Shown one piece after another: positions 30,579-39,154 of a DNA stretch of 64,000 nt (positions within the stretch are counted from its first letter, which is position 1; every line of letters starts with the position of its first letter). Position numbers and translations under genes: made by a program. The stretch lies in NCBI GenBank assembly GCA_029055345.1, contig JAIDDJ010000032.1, forward strand, positions 1 to 64,000, in the 5' to 3' direction. Below the pieces are notes generated by a model. The model saw only the letters and a program-made list of their open reading frames with translations. It did not search any database and was not told the origin of the DNA. This DNA comes from Muribaculaceae bacterium. Lineage in GTDB: Bacteria > Bacteroidota > Bacteroidia > Bacteroidales > Muribaculaceae.

Positions 30579-31094
30579 ATGATACTAAAATCTGTAAGAG
30601 GTTTCACCCCTAAAATCGGGCGCGACTGCTTCATCGCCGATAATGCGGCCATCATTGGGGATGTGACGATGGGAGATGAATGCAGCGTATGGTTCAGCAC
30701 CGTTCTGCGTGGAGATGTGAATAAAATCACAATCGGCGACCGCGTAAACATTCAGGACGGGTCCGTGCTCCACACATTATACCAGAAATCCACAATAGAG
30801 ATTGGCAATGATGTCTCGATAGGCCATAACGTTGTGATTCATGGCGCAAAAATCCGTGATTACGCACTAATCGGGATGGGAGCTGTAGTGATGGATGATG
30901 CGGAAGTGGGCGAAGGAGCATTGGTAGCCGCCGGCTCGGTGGTGCTCAGTCGCACGAAAATCGGTCCTCACGAGATGTGGGCAGGCGCACCGGCAAAGTT
31001 CGTCAAGATGGTCGAACCGGAAAAAGCCAAGGAGATGAATGAGAAAATCGCCCGCAATTACCTGATGTATTCCAAATGGTACACTGAAGAGTAA
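30579..31094 (+). CDS. Gamma-carbonic anhydrase family protein (YrdA-like)
   Basis: 171 residues folding as a left-handed beta-helix of hexapeptide repeats (VTMGDECSVWFSTVLRGDVN, later VSIGHNVVIHGAKI). Histidines equivalent to zinc ligands occur in LHTLYQKS and in GHNVVIHGA. Family members bind zinc or iron as trimers, but many show no clear carbonic anhydrase activity, so function is uncertain. It follows the aminopeptidase gene by 10 bp and is followed by a strong terminator. Confidence 0.88.
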   Translation: MILKSVRGFTPKIGRDCFIADNAAIIGDVTMGDECSVWFSTVLRGDVNKITIGDRVNIQDGSVLHTLYQKSTIEIGNDVSIGHNVVIHGAKIRDYALIGMGAVVMDDAEVGEGALVAAGSVVLSRTKIGPHEMWAGAPAKFVKMVEPEKAKEMNEKIARNYLMYSKWYTEE

Positions 31095-31147
31095 AGGCGC
31101 GCATTTATCCGCCGGTACGGACCTTTCGGGCAGGTCTGATAAAAATA

Positions 31148-31173
31148 CAGCTTCGGGGGAATCCCCGAAGCTG
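31148..31173 (+). terminator. Bidirectional terminator between convergent genes
   Basis: CAGCTTCGGGG and CCCCGAAGCTG pair in an 11-bp stem with a very short loop. On the plus strand CTTTTATTTTTT follows, running into the end of the convergent phosphatase gene; on the minus strand TATTTTTATC follows. It ends transcription from both sides. Confidence 0.85.
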
Positions 31174-31176
31174 CTT

Positions 31177-31923
31177 TTATTTTTTGGCTGCTTTTTTCTT
31201 AGCGAGCTTTATCATTTCTTTTTTTGCCTTGGCGAGCTTGCGCTGGAAATTCTTGTCGGCATGAAGTCGGGCCACAACAGCGGCTCCAACCAAACGGCCG
31301 GCATCGACATCACTTTGAAAATGCGCACCGCAAATCACGCGGCTCTGACCGAAGTCGTATCCACGCTTCATTATGGCATCCTGAGCATCAGGATTAATTT
31401 CAGACAGAACGAGCGCTGTGGCCCATCCGATGGAAGTGTGCCCCGACGGATAACTGCCATTTACCCGTAAGCCGGGCTCGTCATCAGGAGTTGCCGACGG
31501 CTCATTGAATACCATGAAGGGTCTCGGCCGCATATAATAATTTTTAGCAGCGCGTGTAGCCAGATCCCCTGCGTCCTCCTTCATATTGAGAATAAGGTCG
31601 CAGATTGCAGGGGCATTCTCCCGAGTGAGTTTGAAGCCGAAGGCATCACTGAAGGCACTGTCAAGCCAGCCGTCGGCGTAAGAAGCATCCGTAACGGCCT
31701 GCTGACCTCGCTCCGAGTCGCGCATTGACTTGCCCCAGTCGTATTGCTCCCGGTCATAGGCGAAATGAGCCGAAGCAGTATCAGGTGGCAATGACAGAAA
31801 CGCCCGGCTGTCGAGCACATCCCCGGCATTAAGAAAATATCGGTCGGGAGCCGTCAGATGATCAGCAAAAAGAGTGACCGGCAGGACACTCAGTAACAAA
31901 AAAAGCAACAGATGTTTGCGCAT
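31177..31923 (-). CDS. Class A non-specific acid phosphatase (PAP2 superfamily)
   Basis: 248 residues from the ATG complementary to 31921-31923. That start gives a clean signal peptide (MRKHLLLFLLLSVLPVTLFA); a start 93 bp upstream would bury it. The class A signature is complete: K-x6-RP in KNYYMRPRPF, PSGH in NGSYPSGHTSIGWATAL, and SR-x5-H-x3-D in QSRVICGAHFQSDVDAGR. It is likely a periplasmic phosphomonoesterase. The C-terminus is lysine-rich. It is convergent with the carbonic anhydrase-like gene. Confidence 0.9.
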   Translation of the reverse strand: MRKHLLLFLLLSVLPVTLFADHLTAPDRYFLNAGDVLDSRAFLSLPPDTASAHFAYDREQYDWGKSMRDSERGQQAVTDASYADGWLDSAFSDAFGFKLTRENAPAICDLILNMKEDAGDLATRAAKNYYMRPRPFMVFNEPSATPDDEPGLRVNGSYPSGHTSIGWATALVLSEINPDAQDAIMKRGYDFGQSRVICGAHFQSDVDAGRLVGAAVVARLHADKNFQRKLAKAKKEMIKLAKKKAAKK

Positions 31924-31969
31924 AAATGGAAGTTTTATGGTGAAAAAATAATTTTTTACAAGAAATATT

Positions 31970-31999
31970 TTGCCAATCGGCCAAGTTTGACTAATTTTG
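31970..31999 (+). promoter_or_regulatory. Promoter of rpsU
   Basis: TTG at 31970-31972 (within TTTTG), 19 bases, TAATTTTG at 31992-31999, a full match to the Bacteroidota pattern. The leader to rpsU at 32100 is about 95 bases and very A-rich just before the start. Confidence 0.75.
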
Positions 32000-32099
32000 C
32001 ACGCTGCAAGGCCCACATATATAACGCGCCTTACGCGAAAGTCATATCTGACTGGAGAAAAAACTAAAACAAACTAAAAAAATAAAATCAAAAAGAAAA

Positions 32100-32291
32100 A
32101 TGATCATCGTACAAGTAAAAGAGAACGAGAACATCGAGAAGGCTTTAAAGAAATTCAAGCGTAAATTCGAGAAAACCGGCATCGTGCGCGAGCTTCGTGC
32201 CCGTCAGGCATTCGAGAAGCCGTCGGTAACGAACCGCAAGAAAATGGTGAAGGCCATCTACGTTCAGAAGCTTCGTCAGGCTGAGCAGTAA
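32100..32291 (+). CDS. rpsU: 30S ribosomal protein S21
   Basis: S21, 63 residues. It begins MIIVQVKENENIEKALKKFK and continues RKFEKTGIVRELRARQAFEK, the family core, with a basic C-terminal helix. S21 aids base-pairing of 16S rRNA with mRNA; in Bacteroidota it matters for the handling of the anti-Shine-Dalgarno region. The upstream A-rich tract, rather than a GGAGG, fits the weak Shine-Dalgarno use of this phylum. Confidence 0.96.
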   Translation: MIIVQVKENENIEKALKKFKRKFEKTGIVRELRARQAFEKPSVTNRKKMVKAIYVQKLRQAEQ

Positions 32292-32366
32292 TCGGGGCTC
32301 TTTCACTTAGAAAATAAATCGTGGGAACGACACATCGGTGTGGCGGCTTAGGCAAGTCATACCGAT

Positions 32367-33287
32367 TTGTCGCGCATTAGAAAAATGGAAAGGATAAGAG
32401 AGTTCCTCAAATATCTCGAGTCGGAGGAACGCGCAAGCGTTCATACGGTAGAGGCTTACGGGCGCGACCTGCATCAATTTGCTGAATGGCTGAATGAATC
32501 GGATGTTCCCTGGGAAAATGTGCGTCCGGCAGATGTAAGGGAATGGATAGGGACACTTGCCGATGAAGGCATGACTCCCGCTACCTTACGTAGGAAAGCT
32601 CAGAGCCTGCGAGCTTTCTTCAGGTGGGGGCGGATTAGAGATATGTTCCAAAGTAATCCTGCGGCCGATACCCCACTCGTCAAGAAACGACGCCGACTCC
32701 CTGATTTTATAAAGGAAGGGGACATGGAAAATCTTTTGGAAGACACTCTTCCGGAAGATTTCAGCGCGGCCAGAACTCACGTCATCCTTACTCTATTATA
32801 TAGCCTGGGACTTCGCCAGGCGGAACTTTTAGGGCTGACCGATGCTGATATCCGGGCAGACGGGCTTGAGCTTCGAGTCACCGGAAAGCGCAACAAGCAG
32901 CGAGTTCTTCCGGTGCCTCCGCAACTAAAAGACATCATCCGTCAATGGCAAAAAAGGCGTGACGAGCACTTTCCGGATCTTCCCGCACCCCGCTCATTGA
33001 TAGCCGGGCCACATGGCGCGCTATCAAAAGAAATGCTGTATCAGATAGTCCGGCAAGGACTCGCCGGAGTCTCTACCGGGCGCAGAAGCCCCCACACATT
33101 GCGCCATTCATTCGCCACTGCCATGCTCAATCATGGCGCGGATATTGATGCCGTCAGAGAAATGCTTGGTCATGCTTCGCTGCAGACCACCCAGATCTAT
33201 ACCCATATCAGCTATAAGGAACTGATGGCGAACTATGCCGGCGCGCACCCACGGAGCCGGAAAAGGAAAGACAACCGGGAGCACTAA
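32367..33287 (+). CDS. xerC: Xer-type tyrosine recombinase
   Basis: 306 residues. The N-terminal SAM-like core-binding domain (about 1-95) precedes the catalytic domain. Catalytic residues are visible: Arg150 in SLGLRQAELLGL, His243 and Arg246 in SPHTLRHSFATAML, the GHASLQTTQIYTHIS block, and the nucleophile Tyr278. Length and motifs fit a chromosome-dimer-resolving XerC/XerD protein rather than a phage integrase, and its place between rpsU and hpf is, from memory, common in Bacteroidales. Whether it is XerC or XerD is not certain. Its stop codon abuts a repeat element. Confidence 0.85.
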   Translation: MSRIRKMERIREFLKYLESEERASVHTVEAYGRDLHQFAEWLNESDVPWENVRPADVREWIGTLADEGMTPATLRRKAQSLRAFFRWGRIRDMFQSNPAADTPLVKKRRRLPDFIKEGDMENLLEDTLPEDFSAARTHVILTLLYSLGLRQAELLGLTDADIRADGLELRVTGKRNKQRVLPVPPQLKDIIRQWQKRRDEHFPDLPAPRSLIAGPHGALSKEMLYQIVRQGLAGVSTGRRSPHTLRHSFATAMLNHGADIDAVREMLGHASLQTTQIYTHISYKELMANYAGAHPRSRKRKDNREH

Positions 33288-33620
33288 GACCTCATTCAAT
33301 AAAATATGTTAATGCCAGAGCGGCTATCTTCGAGCTAAAATATTCTTTTTCAGAAGGAGCAACCTTTGAGTTGTGACTGAGGAAAAAGGATATTTGAGCC
33401 GAAGAGAGCCGGACGGATGGTAACTTAAAAACATATGATTGAGGAATTTATTAAAATTATTAAAATTTAATGGTAATTAGAAATACCTTATTCTCGCAGC
33501 TGCACCCCGGCTATCACTTTTTGATTCAGTCACATAGCCCGCTATGCTCCTGAATCTGCAAAGCGATATCCGAGGCACATCTGCGACTCTGGCATTAACA
33601 GATTTTATTGAATGAGGTCT
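33287..33620. mobile_element. Non-coding composite hairpin element, full copy A (334 bp)
   Basis: Terminal inverted repeats of 34 bp (33287-33320 and 33587-33620) match at 33 of 34 positions. Each begins AGACCTCATTCAATAAAAT and ends GTTAATGCCAGAG. Inside are two long hairpins: a left arm at 33321-33411 (CGGCT-TCTTCG pairing with CGAAGA-AGCCG) and a right arm at 33494-33586 (TCGCAG with CTGCGA), joined by about 80 AT-rich bases. The apical parts hold GTCACA and GCTCC in opposite orientations. No open frame fits. The first base of the element is the last A of the xerC stop codon. Confidence 0.8.
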
Positions 33621-33733
33621 AAACTTGAAATACTCCTTCCCCACAAGGAGTAGTGACAAAGATAGAGAGGAGACGGAGCAAATAAAAGTGGATTTTTTTC
33701 GTTTAGAATTAACCGAGTTCCATATTTTTTTGT

Positions 33734-33741
33734 TACCTTTG
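33734..33741 (+). promoter_or_regulatory. -7 element before hpf
   Basis: TACCTTTG matches TAnnTTTG. No TTG is found at the ideal distance upstream. It lies about 90 bases before the hpf start, in the 211 bp between the repeat element and the gene. Confidence 0.45.
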
Positions 33742-33831
33742 TAAAGAGCCGATGTCAGGATATAAAGAGGACATATGAATATGTCGTGCATAAGCTCAGA
33801 CTTCACATACCAACACTTAAAACCGAAAACT

Positions 33832-34122
33832 ATGGAAACAAAGATCAAAGCAATTCATTTTGATGTCAGCGACCGTCTGACGGCCTTTATCAATAAGAAA
33901 TCAGAAAAGATGGCCAGGAGATTCGAAGCCATCACAGAGATAGAAGTGACACTTAAGGTAGTGAAGCCGGAGACGGCCATGAATAAGGAAGCCTCTGTCA
34001 AGATGATAGCCCCTCCGGCAGCCGAGCTTTTTGCATCCAAGACCGCGGACACTTTCGAAGAGGCCGTGGACCTATGCATGGATGCTCTTGAGCGCAAGCT
34101 TGAGAAGAACAAGAACACTTGA
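33832..34122 (+). CDS. hpf: Ribosome hibernation-promoting factor, short form
   Basis: 96 residues from the ATG at 33832 (METKIKAIHFDVSDRLTAFI); an in-frame ATG 57 bp upstream adds residues not typical of the family. The fold is the beta-alpha-beta HPF/YfiA domain, with ITEIEVTLKVVKPETAMNKE and FEEAVDLCMDALERKLEK. It binds the 30S decoding region in stationary phase. It lacks the C-terminal dimerisation domain of long HPF. It is followed 29 bp later by mltG. Confidence 0.92.
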   Translation: METKIKAIHFDVSDRLTAFINKKSEKMARRFEAITEIEVTLKVVKPETAMNKEASVKMIAPPAAELFASKTADTFEEAVDLCMDALERKLEKNKNT

Positions 34123-34151
34123 TAAACAGCGAATTAACATCTTAATAATTA

Positions 34152-35186
34152 ATGAACAAACAACCTCGTTCGCGAACCACAATGCTCATATTGCTCCTCG
34201 CGCTCACACTGAGCGCGGGGGCATTCCTTGTATGGCTATATCCGATGGTTATGGTAAAGTCAGAGCGGGAGGCCACAATTCGCATTCCGGCGAACGCCAC
34301 TCGCGAAATGGTAAAAGATAGTCTTGACCGTTACATGGGGCCTGACTTCGCCGGAAAAGTCATGCAGCTGGCCCGGCTCCGAAATGTCAAAATCGAAAAT
34401 CGACATGGGAGCTATGTCATTCCGGAAGGAAGCAACGCGCTGGCTGCGATGCGCAAACTGACTTCGGGAGCCCAAACCCCGGTGCGAATCACCGTGAACG
34501 GATTCAGAAGCCTTCCACTGCTTATCGAACGAATAAGCAGAAAAATGGAATTCCCGGCAGATTCCCTTGAGAATCTGCTTTCCGACCCGATTTACATGAG
34601 TCAATACGGCCTTACTCCCGAACAGGCCCTGGCCTTATTCATCGATGACACTTATGAGGTGTACTGGACATCCAGTGCACGCGAAACAGTAGACAAAATC
34701 GGCGAGACCTACCGATATTTCTGGAGCGACTCAAGGAAGCGGCAGGCTGAGGAACTGGGTCTGACACCCGCCGATGTAATGACTATAGCCTCCATAACCG
34801 ACGAGGAGACCAACGATGAGGCGGAAAAGGGGAAAATAGGCAGATTATACATCAACAGACTCCAGAACAATATGCGTCTGCAGGCAGATCCGACCGTAAG
34901 ATTCGCCATAGGTGATTTCACCATTCAGCGAATCACGAAAGCCGACCTGAAAGTTGAATCTCCCTATAACACCTATCTTCATCACGGGCTTCCACCGGGC
35001 CCGATACGCACCACGAGTTATGCCACGCTTAAAAAGATTCTTAGAAGCGAGCCTCACAGTTATCTATATATGTGTGCCAAAGAAGATTTTTCCGGCACTC
35101 ACAATTTCGCAAGCAGCTATGACGAGCATCTCCGGAACGCCGCCCGCTATCAGAATGCGCTTGACCAACGAGGAATAACCCGCTGA
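34152..35186 (+). CDS. mltG: Endolytic murein transglycosylase MltG
   Basis: 344 residues. One N-terminal membrane segment (MLILLLALTLSAGAFLVWLY) anchors a periplasmic YceG domain. The catalytic Glu lies in VMTIASITDEETNDEAEKGK, followed by the family blocks NNMRLQADPTVRFA, YNTYLHHGLPPGPI and DFSGTHNFASSYDEH. MltG cuts nascent glycan strands and so sets their length. It lies 29 bp after hpf and 5 bp before the DUF4421 gene, so it is probably cotranscribed. Confidence 0.94.
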   Translation: MNKQPRSRTTMLILLLALTLSAGAFLVWLYPMVMVKSEREATIRIPANATREMVKDSLDRYMGPDFAGKVMQLARLRNVKIENRHGSYVIPEGSNALAAMRKLTSGAQTPVRITVNGFRSLPLLIERISRKMEFPADSLENLLSDPIYMSQYGLTPEQALALFIDDTYEVYWTSSARETVDKIGETYRYFWSDSRKRQAEELGLTPADVMTIASITDEETNDEAEKGKIGRLYINRLQNNMRLQADPTVRFAIGDFTIQRITKADLKVESPYNTYLHHGLPPGPIRTTSYATLKKILRSEPHSYLYMCAKEDFSGTHNFASSYDEHLRNAARYQNALDQRGITR

Positions 35187-35191
35187 GTCAT

Positions 35192-36391
35192 ATGAGGCTG
35201 AAGGGATTAATATACGTCCTCATGGCGTTTATAAGTTTTCTGCACGCCAATGTAGGTCAGGGAACTTCAGTTGTTCCCTCCGACACAATAGCAGAATCAA
35301 AGAGAGGCGCCAAACCGGCCGATATGACAATGATAGCACGCGCCGATACTGTCACCGGCGACTCGGTGACCCTAAAAGAGGCCATTGAAAACACTTGGGA
35401 GACATTCAAGGAAACCAAGCGGATCGAGTTCAAGGATACCCTTATCAGATATCCTAAATTCATACGTTTCTGTCTCAATGTCTATAACTGGGTGGAGCGC
35501 AATTTCAATACTTACGACACCGAGTATGTGACAGGAACCGGTAAACACGGAAAGGTCAGGCTTGTTTCCGACAACTGGTCGGATATACATTCATTCAGAT
35601 TCAACAGAGGGTTCCCGCTCATTATGGCAAGCGACCCCTACTCCAACCTCGGTATACAGGCCAACTATTCTATCTTGAGCATAGGATTCTCAGTCGACAT
35701 GAACGCAGCGATAAGTGGAAAAAAATCCCAACATCATAAAACTAACTTCGGAATAACCATGGCCCGTTTATACCTTGAAGCTTATTACTGGCGGAACACC
35801 GGGCAAACAAAAATCCGGACCTTCGGCGATAAGGAGACGGGAATTATCGAAAATCTGGAATTTGACGGATTGAATTCAAAGTCACTTGGAATCGGAGGAT
35901 TCTATTACTTCAATTACAAGAAATACAGCCACGCGGCAGCCTACAACCTCTCTACTTACCAGAAAAAGAACGCCGGGTCATGGATAGCCGGGATTACCGG
36001 GCAATTATACGATTGTACGCTTGATTTCGATCAATTACCGGAAGAGGTTAAGGAAGAGACCAACTTCCCGTTCAGCTCTTACCATTTCGACTATAATGCC
36101 GTAAATCTAATAGGGGGATATGGATTCAACTGGGTGCTTGGCAAACATTGGCTCTTCAACGTCACCGCGCTTCCGGGACTCGGATTAAGTTTCTCATTCT
36201 CAGACGCCACCAACGGGCGTCATACCAATCTATCATTAGCCGGACGAATACTTAACTCCCTGACGTATTGCACCCGGCAGTTTTTCGTGACTGCAACATC
36301 CTTTTTTCACAGCAATTTTTACCTGCACAAAAGAATATCTTTTATGTCGGCCACGGAGAATTTCCAGGTTTCTACCGGAGTTAGATTCTAA
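35192..36391 (+). CDS. DUF4421 family outer-membrane protein
   Basis: 399 residues, with a signal peptide (MRLKGLIYVLMAFISFLHAN). After residue 120 it shows alternating beta strands typical of an outer-membrane barrel (FRFNRGFPLIMASDPYSNLG, GFSVDMNAA) and ends with FQVSTGVRF, where the final Phe fits a BAM signal. I recognise it as DUF4421-like; the function is unknown. It follows mltG by 5 bp and precedes ribD by 30 bp. Confidence 0.75.
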   Translation: MRLKGLIYVLMAFISFLHANVGQGTSVVPSDTIAESKRGAKPADMTMIARADTVTGDSVTLKEAIENTWETFKETKRIEFKDTLIRYPKFIRFCLNVYNWVERNFNTYDTEYVTGTGKHGKVRLVSDNWSDIHSFRFNRGFPLIMASDPYSNLGIQANYSILSIGFSVDMNAAISGKKSQHHKTNFGITMARLYLEAYYWRNTGQTKIRTFGDKETGIIENLEFDGLNSKSLGIGGFYYFNYKKYSHAAAYNLSTYQKKNAGSWIAGITGQLYDCTLDFDQLPEEVKEETNFPFSSYHFDYNAVNLIGGYGFNWVLGKHWLFNVTALPGLGLSFSFSDATNGRHTNLSLAGRILNSLTYCTRQFFVTATSFFHSNFYLHKRISFMSATENFQVSTGVRF

Positions 36392-36421
36392 GAGTTCATT
36401 GGAAATAACCGATTCGGGATT

Positions 36422-37360
36422 ATGGTAAGTTCAGACAAAAATATAAATACGCCGATGCCCACGAAGGACGAGAGATATATGCGCCGGGCTCTTGACCTTG
36501 CATCATCGGGGGCCGGACATGTATCGCCCAACCCGATGGTCGGTGCCGTAATAGTGGCTCCCGACGGACGCATTATCGGCGAAGGTTTTCACCGCCGCTA
36601 TGGAGAGGGACATGCCGAGGTAAACGCCATTGCTTCGGTTGCGGAAGAGGATATTCCTCTTCTCCGGGAATCGACCATATACGTAACCCTTGAGCCATGT
36701 TCGCATTACGGCAAGACACCTCCGTGCGCCAAATTGCTTTGTGATAAAGGAGTGAAGCGGTGCGTAATAGGCACAGGCGACCCTAATCCCAAAGTGGCCG
36801 GGAGGGGAATAAAGATGCTACGGGATGCCGGAATCGAAGTGACGGAGAATGTATTGAAAGAAGAATGCCTCGCAATAAACGAACGATTTTTCACAGCCCA
36901 GACCCAAAAGCGTCCCTGGATACTGCTAAAATGGGCTGAAAATTCGGATGGATCCACGAACGCTCCTGACGGCTCTCCAATCGCTATTTCCTCACCTGCT
37001 ACAAGAGCGTTGATGCATAGGGAAAGGTCGCTTTGCGATGCCATTATGGTCGGCACGGGCACGCTTCTCTCCGATAATCCATCACTCACCACCCGCCATT
37101 GGCCCGGGAAAAGCCCTATTCCGGTTATATTCAGTTCGGAGAGAATAGAAAATCCGGAAGTTAGAGCCAATTTGAAAATATTCAACCGTCGGCCAATCAT
37201 ACTGGATGCAGATATCCCCCTTGAAGAAAATATGAAAATCCTATTCGAGCATCATGGAATCACCTCATTGATGGTGGAAGGAGGGCCTACACTTATCAAG
37301 TCGTTCATTGACGCAGGGCTTTATGACAGGATTCGAACCGAACGAAATGAATCAATTTGA
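36422..37360 (+). CDS. ribD: Riboflavin biosynthesis protein RibD (deaminase/reductase), short C-terminus
   Basis: 312 residues. The N-terminal deaminase domain has the zinc ligands: HAEVNAI and PCSHYGKTPPCAK. The C-terminal reductase domain contains RPWILLKWAENSDGSTNAPD, IMVGTGTLLSDNPSLTTRHW and the GGPTLIKSFIDAGLYD motif. The two steps convert the first pyrimidine intermediate of riboflavin synthesis to the ribitylamino form. The chain stops soon after the last motif, about 40-50 residues earlier than E. coli or B. subtilis RibD. Reading past the stop gives only 11 codons before another, so it looks truncated rather than frameshifted. Confidence 0.88.
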   Translation: MVSSDKNINTPMPTKDERYMRRALDLASSGAGHVSPNPMVGAVIVAPDGRIIGEGFHRRYGEGHAEVNAIASVAEEDIPLLRESTIYVTLEPCSHYGKTPPCAKLLCDKGVKRCVIGTGDPNPKVAGRGIKMLRDAGIEVTENVLKEECLAINERFFTAQTQKRPWILLKWAENSDGSTNAPDGSPIAISSPATRALMHRERSLCDAIMVGTGTLLSDNPSLTTRHWPGKSPIPVIFSSERIENPEVRANLKIFNRRPIILDADIPLEENMKILFEHHGITSLMVEGGPTLIKSFIDAGLYDRIRTERNESI

Positions 37361-37530
37361 GCATTAGGGGCGAACCCGACTCAGACTCCGTTTTAATTAA
37401 GATTCCATAATTATATCTTCAAAGGGAACATAGAGCTATGTGGCGCCAACCGGCTACTTACTTTTTTACTTAAAATTCCTTAAAATTAAAAATCTGCAAC
37501 AAAATTAGTAAGAATATCGCCGAGAAATGC

Positions 37531-37538
37531 TAATTTTG
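37531..37538 (+). promoter_or_regulatory. -7 element before the DUF6242 gene
   Basis: TAATTTTG in the 254-bp space after ribD; the nearest -33-like TTAG is 22 bases upstream, longer than ideal. It would start a transcript about 70 bases before the chosen ATG. Nothing else is seen in this space. Confidence 0.45.
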
Positions 37539-37614
37539 TAAGTTGAAACTCTGCTTTGCAGTCTAAACATGGCGGCAAAGCCGTTTGAAGCATACTCTCA
37601 GTTTAAAGCAGAAT

Positions 37615-39144
37615 ATGCGTCAACTAACTGAACCAGAACATATTGAACACGTGAACAAACAAATTATCTTTTCACTTCTATGGGTGGCCTCGTTGCTTAG
37701 CCTCTGTATAACCTCAGGCTGTAACGGCCACTCCGACAGCGAGAAATTCATATATCCGGCCAACCTGACAATTACTGAATTCTCGCTGAGTGCCGACAGC
37801 AAAAATCCGGGGCTTGACTCAGCCTATTTTTCCATAGACCTTCAACATGGCGTAATCTTTAACGCAGATTCGCTCCGTAAAGGGACGAAGGTTGATAAAG
37901 TTGTTCCTCAGATCACATTCGGTAGCGCCGTTTCGGAAGCAATCATAGAAATGTCCGGGGGGACGACGCGGGAAGGAGAAGTGGATTTCCAAAAAAATCC
38001 CACTGACTCTATTGACTTCACCGGAGACGTGTTCCTACGCATAAAAGCCAATGATGGAGATATCTCGGCCCGCTACCGCATCAAGGTCAACGTGCACAAG
38101 GAGAATCCCGATACCCTGATCTGGAGAGAAGAGAGTTCCGCTGCTCCGGCAACCCGTTTTTCAGATCCGAAGGCAATGAAATGGGCGAAGAACCACAGCT
38201 CGATCATCGCCCTGATTGAGGAGAACGATGGCAGCTATTCCGCTTCGCAAATCCTTTCCATGACCACGATGGAAAAAAGCGTAAAGGCCATACAGCTTCC
38301 TTTCACGCCACGCGTGCGGACATTCAGTCTTACAGATGACCACGCCTGGGTGCTTGCCGAAGACGGGCATCTCTGGGAAGGTTCCTCCGACCTGAGCAAT
38401 TGGACAGATACAGGCGAGATCTGGGAAAGCATGATTGGCGCCTATGTATCTACGGTTGTCGGCATCCGGAATAACAATGGAATGAGATATTTCGCCCAGT
38501 TCCCCCTCAATGAACTAAATGTCAAAGAAATACCTTCAGATTTTCCCATTGACGGCATCACTAATCTGGTGACTCTTGCAAACAAATGGACCCAATCACC
38601 CGTGGCATTCTTCTCAGGAGGCATAAAAGCGGACGGAAGTCTGTCAAAGATAACTTGGGCATTCGATGGGGCAGAATGGATTCAGTTGTGCAAAGGAGGC
38701 ATTCCTGCATTGAGGGATGCTGAAATAGTGTCTTATTACCATTATCGGCCCTCGGCCGATTCCAAATCGATGGTTGAATACCCGGTATGGATGCTAATGG
38801 GGGGTGAAAACGAGAAGGGGGAAATCAACCGAATGGTATATGTGTCGTATGACAACGGCGTCAACTGGGGCCCCGGGGCAATCGGCATGCAACTTCCGGC
38901 GGATATGCCGTCGCTCAGAGATTTCGATGCTCTTGTGGGAGATGTCAGAATGGAGGGGAATCTGAGTGCCTCATGGACCGGCCAACCGCAGGGCTGGAAA
39001 GTAACCTACCGTGTTGAAGGGGACCTCGTAATATGGGATTGCCCCTGCATCTATGTGTTCGGGGGTTACAACAGCCATGGCGTCCTCAACCCGACACCAT
39101 GGCGCGGAGTCCTCAACCGACTGACTTTTATGCCAATACTTTAA
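37615..39144 (+). CDS. DUF6242-like lipoprotein with beta-propeller-like repeats
   Basis: 509 residues from the ATG at 37615; an ATG 30 bp upstream is also in frame. An N-terminal hydrophobic segment ends in a lipobox-like LCITSGC, with Cys near residue 37, so it is likely a lipoprotein. Residues 60-165 look like an Ig-type domain. The rest has sequential WxxG-type repeats (HAWVLAEDGHLWEGSSDLSN, WMLMGGENEKGE, FGGYNSHG) like a Kelch or BNR propeller. No enzyme motif is seen. It precedes the PorG-like gene by 10 bp. Confidence 0.65.
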   Translation: MRQLTEPEHIEHVNKQIIFSLLWVASLLSLCITSGCNGHSDSEKFIYPANLTITEFSLSADSKNPGLDSAYFSIDLQHGVIFNADSLRKGTKVDKVVPQITFGSAVSEAIIEMSGGTTREGEVDFQKNPTDSIDFTGDVFLRIKANDGDISARYRIKVNVHKENPDTLIWREESSAAPATRFSDPKAMKWAKNHSSIIALIEENDGSYSASQILSMTTMEKSVKAIQLPFTPRVRTFSLTDDHAWVLAEDGHLWEGSSDLSNWTDTGEIWESMIGAYVSTVVGIRNNNGMRYFAQFPLNELNVKEIPSDFPIDGITNLVTLANKWTQSPVAFFSGGIKADGSLSKITWAFDGAEWIQLCKGGIPALRDAEIVSYYHYRPSADSKSMVEYPVWMLMGGENEKGEINRMVYVSYDNGVNWGPGAIGMQLPADMPSLRDFDALVGDVRMEGNLSASWTGQPQGWKVTYRVEGDLVIWDCPCIYVFGGYNSHGVLNPTPWRGVLNRLTFMPIL

Positions 39145-39154
39145 AAAGATTTCG

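Noticed and set aside
32367-33620. Xer recombinase plus neighbouring inverted repeats as an integrated mobile island
   Set aside because: The recombinase matches housekeeping Xer proteins in length and lies between core genes. No cargo or att duplication is seen. The repeat has copies elsewhere without a recombinase.
33287-33620. CRISPR array in the repeat-rich gap
   Set aside because: There are only two inverted, not direct, arms; no regular spacers and no cas genes.
36422-37400. Frameshift in ribD
   Set aside because: Neither alternative frame after 37320 gives a continuation resembling the RibD C-terminus.
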